Positions 40,801-55,800 of a stretch of 64,000 bases of DNA are shown here, piece by piece. The notes under the pieces were generated by a model. That model was given only the letters and a program-made list of their open reading frames with translations, made no database searches and had not been told where the DNA came from. The translations under genes were made by a program, and so were the position numbers. Source of the stretch: Spartinivicinus marinus (GTDB lineage Bacteria; Pseudomonadota; Gammaproteobacteria; Pseudomonadales; Zooshikellaceae); assembly GCF_026309355.1 (NCBI RefSeq), contig NZ_JAPJZK010000001.1, positions 5,724,501 through 5,788,500 on the forward strand, in the 5' to 3' direction. The first letter of the stretch is position 1; the number at the start of each line of letters is the position of its first letter.

Positions 40801-43800
40801 TTCGTTTTGCATCCATGAGTTGTTTGAACAACAAGTAGCGACCACGCCTGACCAGGTTGCCCTGGTTTTTGAAGACCAGTCGCTTACCTACGCGCAGCTC
40901 AATAGCCAGGCTAATCAGCTTGCCCATTACTTGATTCAACAAGGGGTAAAACCTGATGGTTTGGTCGGTATCTGTTTAGACCGCTCCCCGGCGGTGATTA
41001 TTGCGATGCTGGCAACGCTCAAAGCGGGTGGTGCCTATGTCCCGCTAGACCCGACCTACCCCACTTCTCGTTTGGCTTATATGGTGGCGGATAGTCAGGT
41101 TCAGGTGATTCTGTCTCAGGTGCCTCATCAAGCCCAGTTTGTTGACAGCGCCGTGCCCGTAGTGGATGTGAAAGACCCCGCCTTTCAGTCACGGCTGGAT
41201 GGCCTTTCCAATGAAAACCCCTGCCCTATGACACTTGGCCTGCAGCCTGATCATCTGGCTTATATCATTTACACGTCTGGTTCCACCGGCAAGCCCAAAG
41301 GGGTCATGATTGAGCACCGGGCCTTAGTCAGCCACATTGAAACCATCAAGCCGGCTTATGGCATCACCTCCCATGACCAGGTTCTGCAGTTTTCCAACCT
41401 AGGCTTTGATGCGTCTGTTGAACAGGTCTTTGAAAGCTTAACTGCTGGTGCCACGCTGTACTTGAGAAATAATCAATTATGGGACGCGGCTGAGTTTAAG
41501 GAGTGGTTGCAAGCCAACCCTGTTACCATCACTGAATTCCCCCCGTTGTACGCCAAAGAGCTGTTAACCCCACTATTGGCTGATCAGGCATTCTGGCAAC
41601 AGACCTCACTGCGCTGCATTGTTGTCAGTGGCGACGTGCTGAATGTAGCGTTTGCCCAGGCTTGGCAACAAAGTGAGGCAGTCAATCACTGCCTGCTGAT
41701 CAATAACTATGGACCAACGGAAACCACCATTACATCGACGTTATTTACGGTCAACCAGCAGCCTCTGGGTAATCATGTGTCTATTGGCCAAGGGACGGCA
41801 GATACGGCGTTATATGTGTTGAATCCACAGCAACAGCTGTTGCCCATGGGCTGTGTGGGGGAACTCTATATCGGCGGTGCTGGCTTGGCCCGGGGGTATT
41901 TGAATCAACCGGCGCTGACAGCTGAACGTTTTATCCCGAACCCTTTTGCCAGTGAGAACAACGAACGCTTATACCGCACCGGTGACTTAGTCCGTTGGCT
42001 ACCAGACGGTAACTTGGCCTTTATTGGCCGGGTGGACCATCAGGTGAAAATTCGCGGTTTTCGGATTGAGCTGGGCGAAATCGAAACGGCACTGATTCAA
42101 CAACCCCAAGTGGCGGATGGGGTGGTCATTATTCGTGAAGACCAGCCCGGCGATAAACGACTAGTGGCTTATGTGGTACCGAATAAAACAGTTGAAAACG
42201 AAGGCGAATGGGTTCAGCAATTGCGCCAAGATTTAAAGGCGCAATTACCTGACTTTATGTTGCCAGGAGCATTTGCGGTATTACCTGCATTACCGACTAC
42301 CCCCAATGGTAAAGTGGATCGAAAGGCTTTGCCTGAGGCGACACTTACTGTCACTGATAATAAGGACTATAAAGCGCCTATAACAGCAAATGAGCGGGTG
42401 CTTCATCAGGTGTGGCAGGATGTTTTAGGGATTAAGCAAGTCAGTATTGATGATAACTTCTTTGAAATTGGCGGTGACTCGATTCTAGCCTTACAGGTCA
42501 TCACTCGGTCTTTAGCGGCTGGATTAAAGCTGACGATGGCACAATTGTTTGAGCAGCAAACAATTGTACAACTGGCTTGTGAAGCAACAGTAGTAAACAC
42601 TTCTGATAAGCAGGTTCCACAAACGCCTAGCCGGGGTAAACAACCGTTGCTTCCTATTCAGCGGCAATACCTTGAAGCAACACCAACTGATGTGGATCAT
42701 TATAATCAAGCCGTTAAGATGGATGTGCCTAACGGCATTACTGCACTGCAATTAAAACAATCACTTGCAGCTATTTATCAACGACATGATGTATTTCGAT
42801 TACGTTTTCATTGGTCTAATAATGGCGGCTGGCAGGCAGAGTATGTTGATCTAACTGATGAGCTAATAGACAACAGCGTTAGTGTTGTTGAGCTTGCTGG
42901 GTCAGAGGCGCCAAACAGCGCTATCGAAGCCACACTTAATCAAATCCATGGCTCATTGAGTATAGATAAGGGGATTCTTGGCCATTGTCTGTTAGTACAT
43001 AATCATCAGGGGCAATCGGATCAACTGTTTTGGATTATTCACCACTTAATTGTTGATGGTGTTTCATGGCGAGTACTACTGCGTGACCTAGAAAACAGCA
43101 TCAATTTGCTACAACAAAATAAATCAGTTGTTTTAGATTATAAGACGGCAAGCTACCAATATTGGGCTGAACGTTTGGTTGACTATAGCCAATCTGAAGC
43201 ATTAACACGTGAAAAACCTTATTGGATTAATACCTTAAATACAGAGGTAGTTACATTAGCGAGTAAAATAATCAATAAACATAAAAAATATGCTAATACC
43301 AATAATGTATCAGCCGACGTGAGAGTTGTTTTAGATAAGGCCCAGACTCAACGCTTACTTAAACAAAGTCACCAGTGTTATCGCACACAGATAAATGACT
43401 TATTGCTCTCAGCGTTACTGATGACGATCACTGACTGGGTTGGTGGGGAAAGTATTCGCCTCGACTTAGAGGGACATGGGCGACAAGCTAACTTATTTGA
43501 TGATATCAATATCAGTGACACGATGGGTTGGTTTACTAGTATATTCCCTGTGTGTTTGACTCAGCCAATTAATTCAGATTTGGGCATACTCATTAAGTCT
43601 GTCAAAGAGCAATTAAAGGCTATTCCTAATCATGGACTTGGGTTTGGTCTTTTGCGCTACCTAAAGCAAGAAAAAGAAATAGTTAACAATGATAAAAAAT
43701 CAGAAATTATTTTTAATTATCTTGGACAAATGGATCAGACAAACACGGATACCAAGTTTTTTAATGGTAATTTTGAAGACACCGGCCTTTGGGTTAGCCC

Positions 43801-46800
43801 AGCTCAAGAAAGAGAATATCGCTTAGAAATTAATAGTGTTGTCGCAGCAGAACAATTAACCATTATTTTTAGCTATAATAAACTGGAGTTTGGTGCTTCC
43901 GTCATTGAACAACTCGCATCAAGTTATATCAGCCACTTATCCACTATTATTGATCACTGCTGTACGGCTTCTGGTGGATATACACCAAGTGATTTTTCTT
44001 TAGTTGATACCACTCAGTCTTATTTAGACAGTCTGGAGTCTCGCTACCCTGCTTTTGATGATTTATATCCTAGTACACCGATGCAGCAAGGTATGTTATT
44101 TCATAGTCAAATGCAGTCTGAATGCGATATATATACATCAATTCTGACTGTACATTTCTCACAAGTTGAACCTGGGCTGCTTAAACAATGCTGGCAAAAG
44201 CTTATTGAACGATACGATGTATTACGTACAGCTTTTATTGATAATGAACAAGGAGAAATACTGCAAGTTATCGAACGTTCAGTCATATTACCTTGGCAAG
44301 AAATAGACTGGCGAGGGTTAACTGAATCGGAGCAAACCCATCAGTTGACGCTATTTGTCGATCAAGAACAAACTAAACTGTTTCGCTTTGATACTGCCCC
44401 GCTAATGCGCTTTACGCTAATCAGAAAAACTGATGAGCGTTATGCACTGGTATGGACACATCACCATACCCTGCTAGACGGTTGGAGTATTCCGATTTTA
44501 TTTACCGAGCTATTTGATATTTATCAGAGCTTGAAAGAACGTTATCCGGTAAAGCTTACCCAGCCGATTCCCTTCCGCTCTTATATGGCTTGGCTACATA
44601 ACCAAGACGTTGCAAGTGCAGAAGCCTATTGGCAAGACTACTTAACGGGTTTTAGTGATACCACGCCTGTCTTACTTGAACATGAAGTTAAGCAAAAGAA
44701 AGAAGGCTATTGTGAGAAAGACCTTCACTTCAGTGCCTCTCATACCCAACAGTTAGTGCGTTTTACCCAAAATGCGCATGTTACCATTAATACAGTGGTA
44801 CAAGCCGCTTGGGGAGTATTATTGAGTCTTTATAGTGGGCAGCAAGACGTTGTGTTTGGTTACACCTGCTCTGGTCGATCTGCTTCCTTAGCTCATGCCG
44901 AAGACATGGTTGGGCTTTTTATTAATACACTACCTTTACGGGTTCAGTTGCCAACAAGCCATACTGCCGTTGAGAGTTGGTTGCAGTCTTTAAATCAAAC
45001 ACAAGCCGTCCATGACCAATATAGCTATATCCCGCTTGTAGATATTCAGCGGTTGAGTGAGATTCCTTCAGGCCACTCTTTATTTGAATCCATAGTGGTT
45101 TTTGAAAATTATCCCATTGATGAGTTATGTAGTGATGATGAAGCCACTCAAACAACACCTGATTTGCAAATTGAAAATATTGGCGTTAGTGAGCAAACTA
45201 ACTATCCATTAAATTTAATTGTCACACCAGGTAAAGTGCTAGAACTGAAGCTGCTTTTTGATCAAGCTCGTTTTAGTGTTTGTTCCGCTGAAAAATTGTT
45301 AAACCACTTACAACGGATATTACTCAATTTAATAACAAAATCAGGGCAAACGGTTGCTGATATGACGGCGTTGGTCACTGCTGAAGAACAGCAGCTTTTG
45401 GCCAAGTGGAACCAAACAACAACGGATTATCCACGAGAACACTGCATACATGAATTATTTGAAAATCAAGTAACAAATAATCCTAATACTGTAGCCATCG
45501 TCTATGAAGGGCAACAGTTAACTTACGCAGAACTTAATAAAAAAGCTAACCAACTAGCACATTATTTAGTAGCACAAGGCGTTAAACCTGAAGCGTTAGT
45601 GGGACTTTGTGCAGAGCGCTCTTTTGATATGATCGTTGGGTTACTTGCTATTTTGAAGGCAGGAGGCTCTTATGTACCGATTGATCCTAGCTATCCAACA
45701 GATCGGTTAGCATTGTTAATCAAAGACAGTGGTGTTCAATTAATTTTGAGCCAAGCAAAACTGGCAAAGGTTTTACCTTCATTACAAGCAGACATTCTTT
45801 ATATAGATACGCATTCGACCAAAGAAGTACTTAAAGCCTACTCTATCAATAATATTGAGAGTGAAGTGTTACAACTCACTCCACAACATCTAGCGTATGT
45901 TATATACACGTCAGGCTCCACTGGTAAGCCAAAAGGTGTCTTAGTCCCTCATCAAGGGGTTACCCGGCTGGTGATGAATAATCATCAAGTCCCTGTGAAT
46001 GCGCAAACCGTTATGTTGCAATGCGCATCTATCACATTTGATGCGGCGACGTTAGAGCTTTGGGGGCCCCTGCTGAATGGCGGTCAGCTAGTGCTGTACC
46101 CTGAAAGTATTGTTGATGTACAGCGTTTAATCCGCGTCATCAATGAATACCAAGTGAACACACTGTGGTTAACCGCTGGATTATTTGATCAGTTTGTCGC
46201 TGATAGCACTCAACCACTGCCATCTCTTCAATATTTATTAACCGGTGGTGATGTTGTTTCACCAAAATCAGTCAACAAATTTTATGAACAAAATCCCGAT
46301 GCGATAATTATTAATGGCTATGGCCCCACTGAAAATACAACCTTTACTTGTTGCTACGCAATACCGAGAGATATTGACTTTAATCAACCCCTTCCAATTG
46401 GACGGCCGATTGCTAATACGCAAGTGTATGTGCTAAATAACAACCTAGTGCCAGTACCTATTGGGATTCCTGGTGAGCTATATACGAGTGGTGATGGTGT
46501 TGCCAGGGGGTATTTAAATCAACCTGAATTAACCGCAGAAAAGTTTGTTCAAAATCCTTTTAGTCGTGATCCTAAGCAGCGTTTATATAAAACGGGAGAT
46601 TGGGTTTGTTGGTTGCCTGATGGCAAAATAAGATTTATTGGGCGAGCTGATAACCAAGTAAAAATTCGTGGTTTTCGGATTGAGCTAGGCGAAATTGAAA
46701 ATGTATTAAGTCGCCATGACCAAGTTAAAGACGTTGTTGTACTTGCCCGTGAAGATCAGCCGGGTGATAAACGCTTAGTGGCGTATGTGGTTTTATCTAC

Positions 46801-49800
46801 AACATCCGCTGTATTTTCTAGCGTTGCAGAAACCTTGAGTTCCTATGTTAAACAGTTACTACCGGGCTATATGGTCCCTCACCATTTTATTCAGCTAGTA
46901 CAACTGCCGCTGACGTCTAATGGTAAAGTCGATCGACAATCACTCCCAATGCCTAACTATAGCTCTCAGGTTGATTATGTTGCTCCCACATCAGCGATAG
47001 AAAAGCAGCTAGTGAATATCTGGAAAGCAGTATTAGGTTTAGAGCAGATAAGTATCCATGCTAACTTTTTTACTGTTGGTGGCGATTCCATAAAAGCAAT
47101 TCAAGTTGCCTCTCGTGCTCAGCGTGAAGGCTTGAAGCTCACTACTCGACAGCTGTTTACTCACTCGACCATTGCCGAGTTAGCGGTTTATGTAACGGCC
47201 CAAGCCTTAGATGACGTGAAGTCAAATGCACCTGTTGTTGGCGTACAAAACTTGTTGCCTATTCAGCACCACTTTTTAACAACGCAGCCTGAAGGGGTTG
47301 AGCATTTTAACCAAGGGACTCGTATCCGTTTACCAAATAATGTTTCAGACGCAAGCCTACGTCAGTTGTTGTCTGCCATTATCGAGCGCCATGATGTTTT
47401 CCGACTTGGCTTTGAATATACGACCGATGGAAATTGGCAAGCGCATTACCAAACACTCAATGAGTCCTTGATTCAGCAAGCCCTCTTTCAGCTTGATGTA
47501 ACAGGTTTTTCTGCTGACCAGAGAAATATTGAAGAGGCTGATTGGATTCATCGTTTACAAACCCGTTTTGATTTAGCTAGCCCACCACTCTGCCATTGGT
47601 TATGGCTAAAAGATCAAGCTTCCAGTGAGTTAGTATGGATCGTTCATCACCTAGTGGTTGATGGTGTTTCTTGGCGAATTCTACTGCAAGATTTAAAACA
47701 GGGATTAATGCAGCTTGCTACTGGACAGGCACTGGATTTAGGGTACAAGACCACCAGCTATCAACTTTGGGGTGAGCGCCTTTCGGCTTACAGCAAGTCG
47801 GCTCAAGGCTTGGAAGAAGCCTGTTATTGGCAGCAAGCTTGCCAGCAGGCGGTCAACCCGTTGCCTGCCAAGCCATTAGCAAACCCATCAAGCAATAACG
47901 ACCAAGCGACTGATGTTCATACGGTAAAGTTAAGCCAGTCACTTACCCAACAATTATTGCTGCAGGCAAATGGCTGCTATCACACGCAAATTAATGATTT
48001 ATTGCTAACAGCCTTATTACTCACAATAACAGAATGGACAACAGGACAGTCTATTCGTGTTGATTTGGAAGGTCACGGCCGAGAGCCATTATTTGATGAT
48101 ATAGATCTTACGGAGACTGTTGGTTGGTTTACCTCTATATTTCCTGTTTATTTAACAAAGATAGCGAGTGATAAACCATGCTTAGGTGAACAGATTAAAC
48201 ACGTTAAAGAGCAGTTACGGCAAATTCCAAATAAAGGTATTGGCTATGGATTATTACAACGTTGGGCACCTGAACAACTTGCCAGTAGTCAATCAGCCGA
48301 GTTGGTATTTAATTATCTTGGCCAATTTGATGAGCAATCGACTGATGACGATACCGATTCTGTCACACTGATTTCCAGTGAGCTTGAAGGATGTATCAGC
48401 CCCCTTCTGCAAAGAAGTCATATTTTAGGCATGAATAGCATGGTCTTTGATGGGCAGTGGCAATTAACCATTGATTATCATAGAGAGCAATTTAGTGAGC
48501 ATGAAATAAAACTGTTAGGCCAGTCTTACCTCAAACAACTGGAAAATATTATTGCTCACTGTGTTAATGCAACGGGCAGTTATACGCCTTCTGACTTTCC
48601 ATTGGTTTCATTAACGCAAGCTCAGTTAAATCAACTACAAGCTAACTACCCAGGGTTAGAAGACCTGTATCCCAGTACCTTGATGCAACAAGGGATGCTA
48701 CTCCATAGTGAGCTTGGTGCAGAAAACGGAATTTATATGACTCAGCTTGCAGTTAAGTTGAGTCAGTTAAATCCGGTAATTTTTAAACAAAGTTGGCAAG
48801 CACTGATCAAGCGCCATAGCATTTTACGTACAGCTTTTGTCTATGTTGATGATCAGCCTCCCTTACAAGTTGTACAAACAGAAGTGGACTTGCCTTGGCA
48901 AACTCTGGATTGGCAGCATCTTGATGCTAAAGCACAGATTAAGGCTATCCATACATTATTGGCTGAAGCTTCCCCTTATGATCAAGCGCAAGCACCACTT
49001 ATGTCGTTCCATTTAGCACACTGTGGTGATGATCAATACTGGTTTGTTTGGCAGCACCACCATGCTTTATTAGACGGCTGGTGTTTACCTATTTTATTTA
49101 AAGAATTGTTTGCCCAATACCAGGGATTAATAGAGCAGCGTCCAGTGGAGCTACCTTTTGTTGCACCCTATCGCAATTACCTGGCCTGGTTACAACAACA
49201 GGATAGTAGTCAAGCAGAACAGTATTGGAAACATTACTTAGCTGGTTTTACTATGCCAACTTCATTGGGAATCGAGCAATCAGTAACATCTCAACAAGGA
49301 CTCGCTCAACAGGAGTACACGGTTGATTTATCACCTGACTTGACCAAACAGCTACAGCAGCTGGCTAATAGCCTACGAGTGACGCTTAATACGTTACTAC
49401 AAGCGGCCTGGGGTATTTTATTAAGTCGCTATAGTGGTGAACAAGATGTTGTGTTTGGCAGCACTCGCTCTGGAAGACCTGATAGTTTACCTGGTGTAGA
49501 GCAAATGATAGGCCTGTTTATTAACAGTGTGCCTGTGCGCTTAACATTAACTGGCGAAATACCACTAGCAGAATGTTTACAGCAACTTCAGCAAGCTCAA
49601 GTCTCACATGATCAATATGCCTACTCACCTCTGGTGGATATACAACGTTGGAGTGATATTGATAAAGGACAAGCATTATTCAATTCGTTAATTGTTTTTG
49701 ATAACTACCCGATTGAAGAAGCATCTGATCAAGCCGATCAACCTGGCCAACCAACTATTGATCAAGTGTTAGGGGCGGAACAAACTAACTATCCTTTGAC

Positions 49801-52800
49801 GCTTTCAGTTATTCCAGGTGAGCCTATTACACTTAAACTGTTGTACCAAACAGCTCGGTTTGCCAAGGCATCAATTACACAGCTGATTACGTATTTTCAT
49901 CAGTTGCTTTTACAATTGACTAAAGAAAATAGCCAAGCACCCATTGCACAGTTTAACTTGCTCTCTGATAAAGAAGCTAAACAACTGGCTGAGTGGAACC
50001 AAACAGCGGCGCCTTTCCCAAGTCATAAAAACATTCATGAACTGTTTGAAATGCAGGTGATGAAAACGCCGAATGCTATTGCCTTGGCTTTTGAAGAGCG
50101 ACAACTGACCTATGATGAATTAAACAAAAAAGCTAATCAGCTTGCTCACTATTTAGTAGAACAGGGAGTCAAACCAGATACATTAGTTGCCGTTTATTTA
50201 GAGCGCTCTATTGAGATGGTTATTGCTATTCTTGCCGTGGTTAAAGCGGGAGGTGCTTATGTCCCTTTAGAAACTAGCTATCCTGAGGAGCGGTTGGTTT
50301 ATATGATTGAGAATAGTCAAGCCAAGATTATTCTGACTCAACATAAACTAAAAACACGACTTACGCTGGATAATCAACAGCTATTGTGCTTAGACGCACA
50401 AACTATTGCTAATCAATTAGCATCTTATCCAGTTGAAAATATCAGTGTATCAAGCATACAACTAATGCCTTCTCATCTGGCTTATGTCATTTATACCTCT
50501 GGATCAACAGGCAAACCCAAAGGGGTGATGAATGAACACCAGGCGCTGGTTAATCGAATTCATTGGATGCAAAACCAATTTAATTTATCTACAGCAGATG
50601 TCGTATTACAAAAAACACCGTTTGGATTTGATGTCTCAGTTTGGGAGCTTTTCTGGCCATTAACTTATGGTGCCAAACTAGTAGTGGCATTACCTGATGG
50701 CCACAAAGATGTTGACTATTTACTTGATACTATTGAGCGAGCCAATGTAACAGTCATGCATTTTGTGCCCCCCATGCTCAATGTATTAATTGCTAATCAA
50801 CAGTTTGCAGAAAAAACCCACTCACTTCGACTGGTGGTTTGTAGTGGTGAAGCCTTACCGATAGAAACGCAAAATAAGTTTATATCATTACATCAAGCGG
50901 CATTATTCAATTTGTATGGACCAACTGAAGCGGCTATTGATGTCACCTATTGGCAATGTCAATTAGACGACAGTCGCCTTTCAGTACCTATTGGTAAGCC
51001 TATTGATAATATTCAATTACTGGTACTGGATCATGATAGAAATTTAGCGCCAATCGGTATTCCAGGTGAGCTGCATATTGGTGGAGTTGGTGTTGCCCGC
51101 GGTTATTTAAATCGCCCCGATTTAACGGCTGAAAAATTTATTCAAAACCCTTTCAGTGATGATCCTAGTGATCGACTCTATCGCACTGGTGATTTAGTCC
51201 GATGGTTGCCGGATGGCAATTTAGCCTTTATTGGACGGATTGATCATCAAGTCAAGGTTCGCGGTTTCCGAATTGAGTTAGGTGAAATTGAAACCTTATT
51301 GGCGAGCCAGCCGGCAGTGGCAGAAGCTTTGGTTGTCGCCCAACAAGAGCCTGCTGGTGATAAGCGCTTAGTGGCTTACTGGGTCGCGGCTGACCAGCAC
51401 GCTACCACTGTCACAGAGACTCAACTGCGAGAAGCGTTGGCCAAACAGTTGCCCGACTACATGGTGCCCAGTGCTTTGGTTGGTGTAGATCAGTTTCCCT
51501 TGACCCCGAATGGCAAGATTGATCGAAACGCCTTGCCAACACCGAACTTACAAGCGGATAGCCCTACTTATGTGGCCCCGGCTTCGGCCATTGAAGTGAC
51601 GCTATGCGGGATTTGGGAAAACGTTTTAGGCTTGTCTCAAGTGGGCATCCATGACCCCTTCTTTGCCATAGGGGGAGATTCTATTTTGGCATTGCAGGTG
51701 ATTGCGCAAGCGCAACGGGCCCAGCTCAAAGTCACCACCCGACAGCTGTTTGACTATCCGACCATAGCGGCTTTAGCCCCTCATGTCACCGCACTCAAGC
51801 AGGACACGAGCCAGCAACAGGCTGTGTCAGGTCATCAACTGCTACTGCCCATTCAGCAGTCTTTCTTGAGCGACCCTGCCGCAGCTGATCAGCACTTTAA
51901 CCAGGCGGTGATGCTCACCTTGCCAGCGGGCACCACTGCTGAGCGGGTGGAACAAGCCTTAGCTGCGATTATCCAACGGCACGATGTGTTCCGCTTGCAA
52001 TGCCAGCAGACAGCCGATGGCCGCTGGGAAGCCAGTTATGAAACCCATGCCCCAGCATCCCTTCAGCAGGCGTTGCATTATCACGATATGCGCCAGCTGA
52101 CAGCCGTGCAACAGGCGGTGGCGATTCCTCAGCTGGCCCAACAAACGCAAGAGGCCGTGAGCTTGGCTCAAGCACCATTAGCACAATGGACACTCTTTGA
52201 AACCGCTGAGTCCATGCCTAACCAGCTACTGTGGGTCATGCACCATTTAATTGTTGATGGGGTCTCTTGGCGTATCCTGTTGCAAGACTTTGCTCAAGTC
52301 CTCAGTCAGTTAGCGGCGGATCAACCGGTGGTATTAGCGCCTAAGACCAGTAGCTATCAACGCTGGGCCGATGCTTTAGCCAACTACCGTCAATTACCCA
52401 CTGTACAAGCGGAGCGTGCTTACTGGCAACAGGTGGTGTCAGAGCCGGTGAACGCGCTACCAGTGACACCGGGTATTGAGGATCAACGCTATCAGCACAC
52501 GGAGACTCTGACAGTATCCCTCGATTCAGAGATGACCCGAGCCCTCTTACAAGAGGCTAATCAGTGTTATCACACCCAAATCAATGACCTGTTACTAACA
52601 GCCCTGTTACAAGTGGTGAGTGATTGGGTCGGTGGCGATGGCATCCGCCTGGATTTAGAAGGCCATGGGCGTGAAGCGTTGTTTGATGACATTGACTTAC
52701 ACAGTACTGTGGGTTGGTTCACCACCCTCTTCCCTGTGCACCTAAGGCAAACAGCCGGTGACATGGGTGAACAAATTAAACGTGTCAAAGAGCAGCTTCG

Positions 52801-55800
52801 GGCAATCCCCCACAATGGCATCGGTTATGGACTATTGGCCGATGAGCAGGCTGATCAGCCCTCAGCGGAGATTCTCTTTAACTACCTGGGGCAGTTTGAT
52901 CAGACCACCACGCAAACAGAAGGGCTCGCCTGGTCATTTGATAATGTGGGCGAATGTGTCAGTGATCAGCTGTCTCGACGGTATGTGTTAAGCATTAACA
53001 GTGAAGTCAGCCAAGGCCAATTGCAGGTGGTGTTTGACTATCACCAACAGCAGCTGACATCTTCAACCGTGCAGCAACTGGCCACTGCCTATCGACAAGC
53101 CCTTGAAGCTATTATTGGTCACTGCCTACAAGCACGGGGGGGATATACGCCTAGTGACTTCCCCTTAGCCACACTCAGTCAGGCGCAACTGGATAGCCTG
53201 ATGGTGCAATACCCCACAATGGTTGAGCTGTTTGCCAGCACCCCGATGCAACAAGGGATGATCTTCCATAGCCAGCTCGCGGCAGCGTCAGGGGTCTACA
53301 TGACCCAGTTGCAAATGCGGCTCAGCCAGTTAGACCCTGAGCGTTTTAAACGAAGCTGGCAGCAACTGGCCAGCCATCATCCTGTGTTTAGAACGGCATT
53401 TATCAGTCAGCCTGAAGGGGATGTACTCCAGCTGGTGCAAGCAGCCGTGACTCTGCCATGGACCACCCATGACTGGCAGCACCTGTCTGATGCAGCGCAA
53501 CAACAGACGCTGGCTGACTTATTGGTAGAGGAGCGGGCCACGCCGTTTGATTTTGCTCAGCCACCATTGATGCGACTGGTATTGATTCAGTTATCCGCTG
53601 ATCAGTACCAGTTTATTTGGACCCATCATCATGCATTACTGGATGGTTGGAGTGTGCAGTTATTATTCAAGGATTTGCTGTCTCTATACCATGGTATACC
53701 ACGTGATTTAGCTGAACCTATCGCCTACCAACGCTATGTAGCTTGGTTGCAGGCACAAGATAAGCAAGCAGCCAGTGATTACTGGCAAACCTACTTGACT
53801 GGCTTCGCTGCCCCTACTGACTTAGTGCCTGATAACCCTGTCATAACATCAGAACTAGAAGCCAGTGATGCTTATGATGTGTATTTGGATGAAACATTCT
53901 CTCAGCAGCTGCAGGCGCTAGCCAGAACAGCTCAAGTTTCACTAAACACTGTATTACAAGGTGCATGGGCTCTGCTGCTTAGCCACTATAGTGGTGATAC
54001 TGACGTGGTGTTTGGTTATACCCGGTCTGGACGCCCAACCAGCTTGCCTAGCTCAGAGGCAATGATAGGGCTCTTTATCACCAGTTTACCCATGCGAGTC
54101 CAGGTGCCTTATCAGCAAACGGTTTCTCTCATGGACTGGCTAAAAGGCTTGCATCAAGTCCAACCGTCCCATGAACAATATGGCCATATGCCGCTAGTGG
54201 AAATTCAGCAACTGAGCGAGGTACCAGCTGATCAAGCACTGTTTGAGTCGCTGCTGATTTTTGAAAACTACCCTATTGATGAAAGTGTTGTATCGGCTGA
54301 TAACCGCTTTATTGTGGAGGAAACTGATACGGTCGACCGGACCAGTTACCCTCTCAGCCTAACGGTAATACCTGGCAACCAAATGCTGTTTCGGTTTGAA
54401 TATTTAACTGAACGATTTAGTGAAGCAACCGTTAAACAGCTGAGTGGTCACCTAGAAAATTTGCTGAGGGGTATGCTCACTGGCTTAGAGAAACCGGTAA
54501 GCGAATTAACACCACTTTCAAGGGAAGAGCAAGCTTCGATTATTGCGGTAGGACAAGCACAACACCAAGCTGTTGCTCAGGCTTGCATCCATGAGTTGTT
54601 TGAACAACAAGTAGCGACCACGCCTGACCAGGTTGCCCTGGTTTTTGAAGACCAGTCGCTTACCTACGCGCAGCTCAATAGCCAGGCTAATCAGCTTGCC
54701 CATTACTTGATTCAACAAGGGGTAAAACCCGATAGTTTGGTTGGTATCTGCTTGGATCGCTCTCCGGCGGTGATTGTTGCGATGCTGGCAACGCTCAAAG
54801 CGGGTGGTGCCTATGTCCCGTTAGACCCGACCTACCCCACTTCTCGTTTGGCTTATATGGTGGCGGATAGTCAGGTTCAGGTGATTCTGTCTCAGGCGCC
54901 TCATCAAGCCCAGTTTGTTGACAGTGCCGTACCCGTAGTGGATGTGAAAGACCCCGCTTTTCAGTCACGGCTGGATGGCCTTTCCAATGAAAACCCCTGC
55001 CCTAAGACACTTGGCCTGCAACCTGATCACCTGGCTTATATCATTTACACATCCGGTTCCACTGGAAAGCCCAAAGGGGTCATGATTGAGCACCGGACCT
55101 TAGTCAGCCATATTGAAACCATCAAACCGGCTTATGGCATCACCTCCCATGACCGGGTTCTGCAGTTTTCCAACCTAGGCTTTGATGCGTCTGTTGAACA
55201 GGTCTTTGAAAGCTTAACGGCGGGTGCCACGCTGTACTTGAGAAGTAATCAGTTATGGGGCGCGGTTGAGTTTAAGGAATGGTTGCAAACCAACCCCATT
55301 ACCATCACTGAATTCCCCCCGTTGTATGCCAAAGAGCTGTTAACCCCGCTGCTGGCTGATCAGGCATTCTGGCAACAGACCTCACTACGCTGCATTGTCG
55401 TCAGTGGCGATGTACTGAATGTAGCGTTTGCCCAGGCTTGGCAACAAAGTGAGGCAGTCAATCACTGTCTGCTGATCAATAACTATGGGCCAACGGAAAC
55501 CACCATTACCTCGACGTTATTTACGGTCAACCAGCAGCCTCTGGGTAATCATGTGTCGATTGGCCAAGGGACAGCAGATACGGCGTTATATGTGTTGAAT
55601 CCACAGCAACAGCTGTTGCCCATGGGCTGTGTGGGGGAACTCTATATCGGCGGTGCTGGCTTGGCCCGGGGGTATTTGAATCAGCCAGAACTGACAGCTG
55701 AACGTTTTATCCCGAACCCTTTTGCCAGTGAGAACAACGAACGCTTATACCGCACCGGTGACTTAGTCCGTTGGCTACCAGACGGTAACTTGGCCTTTAT

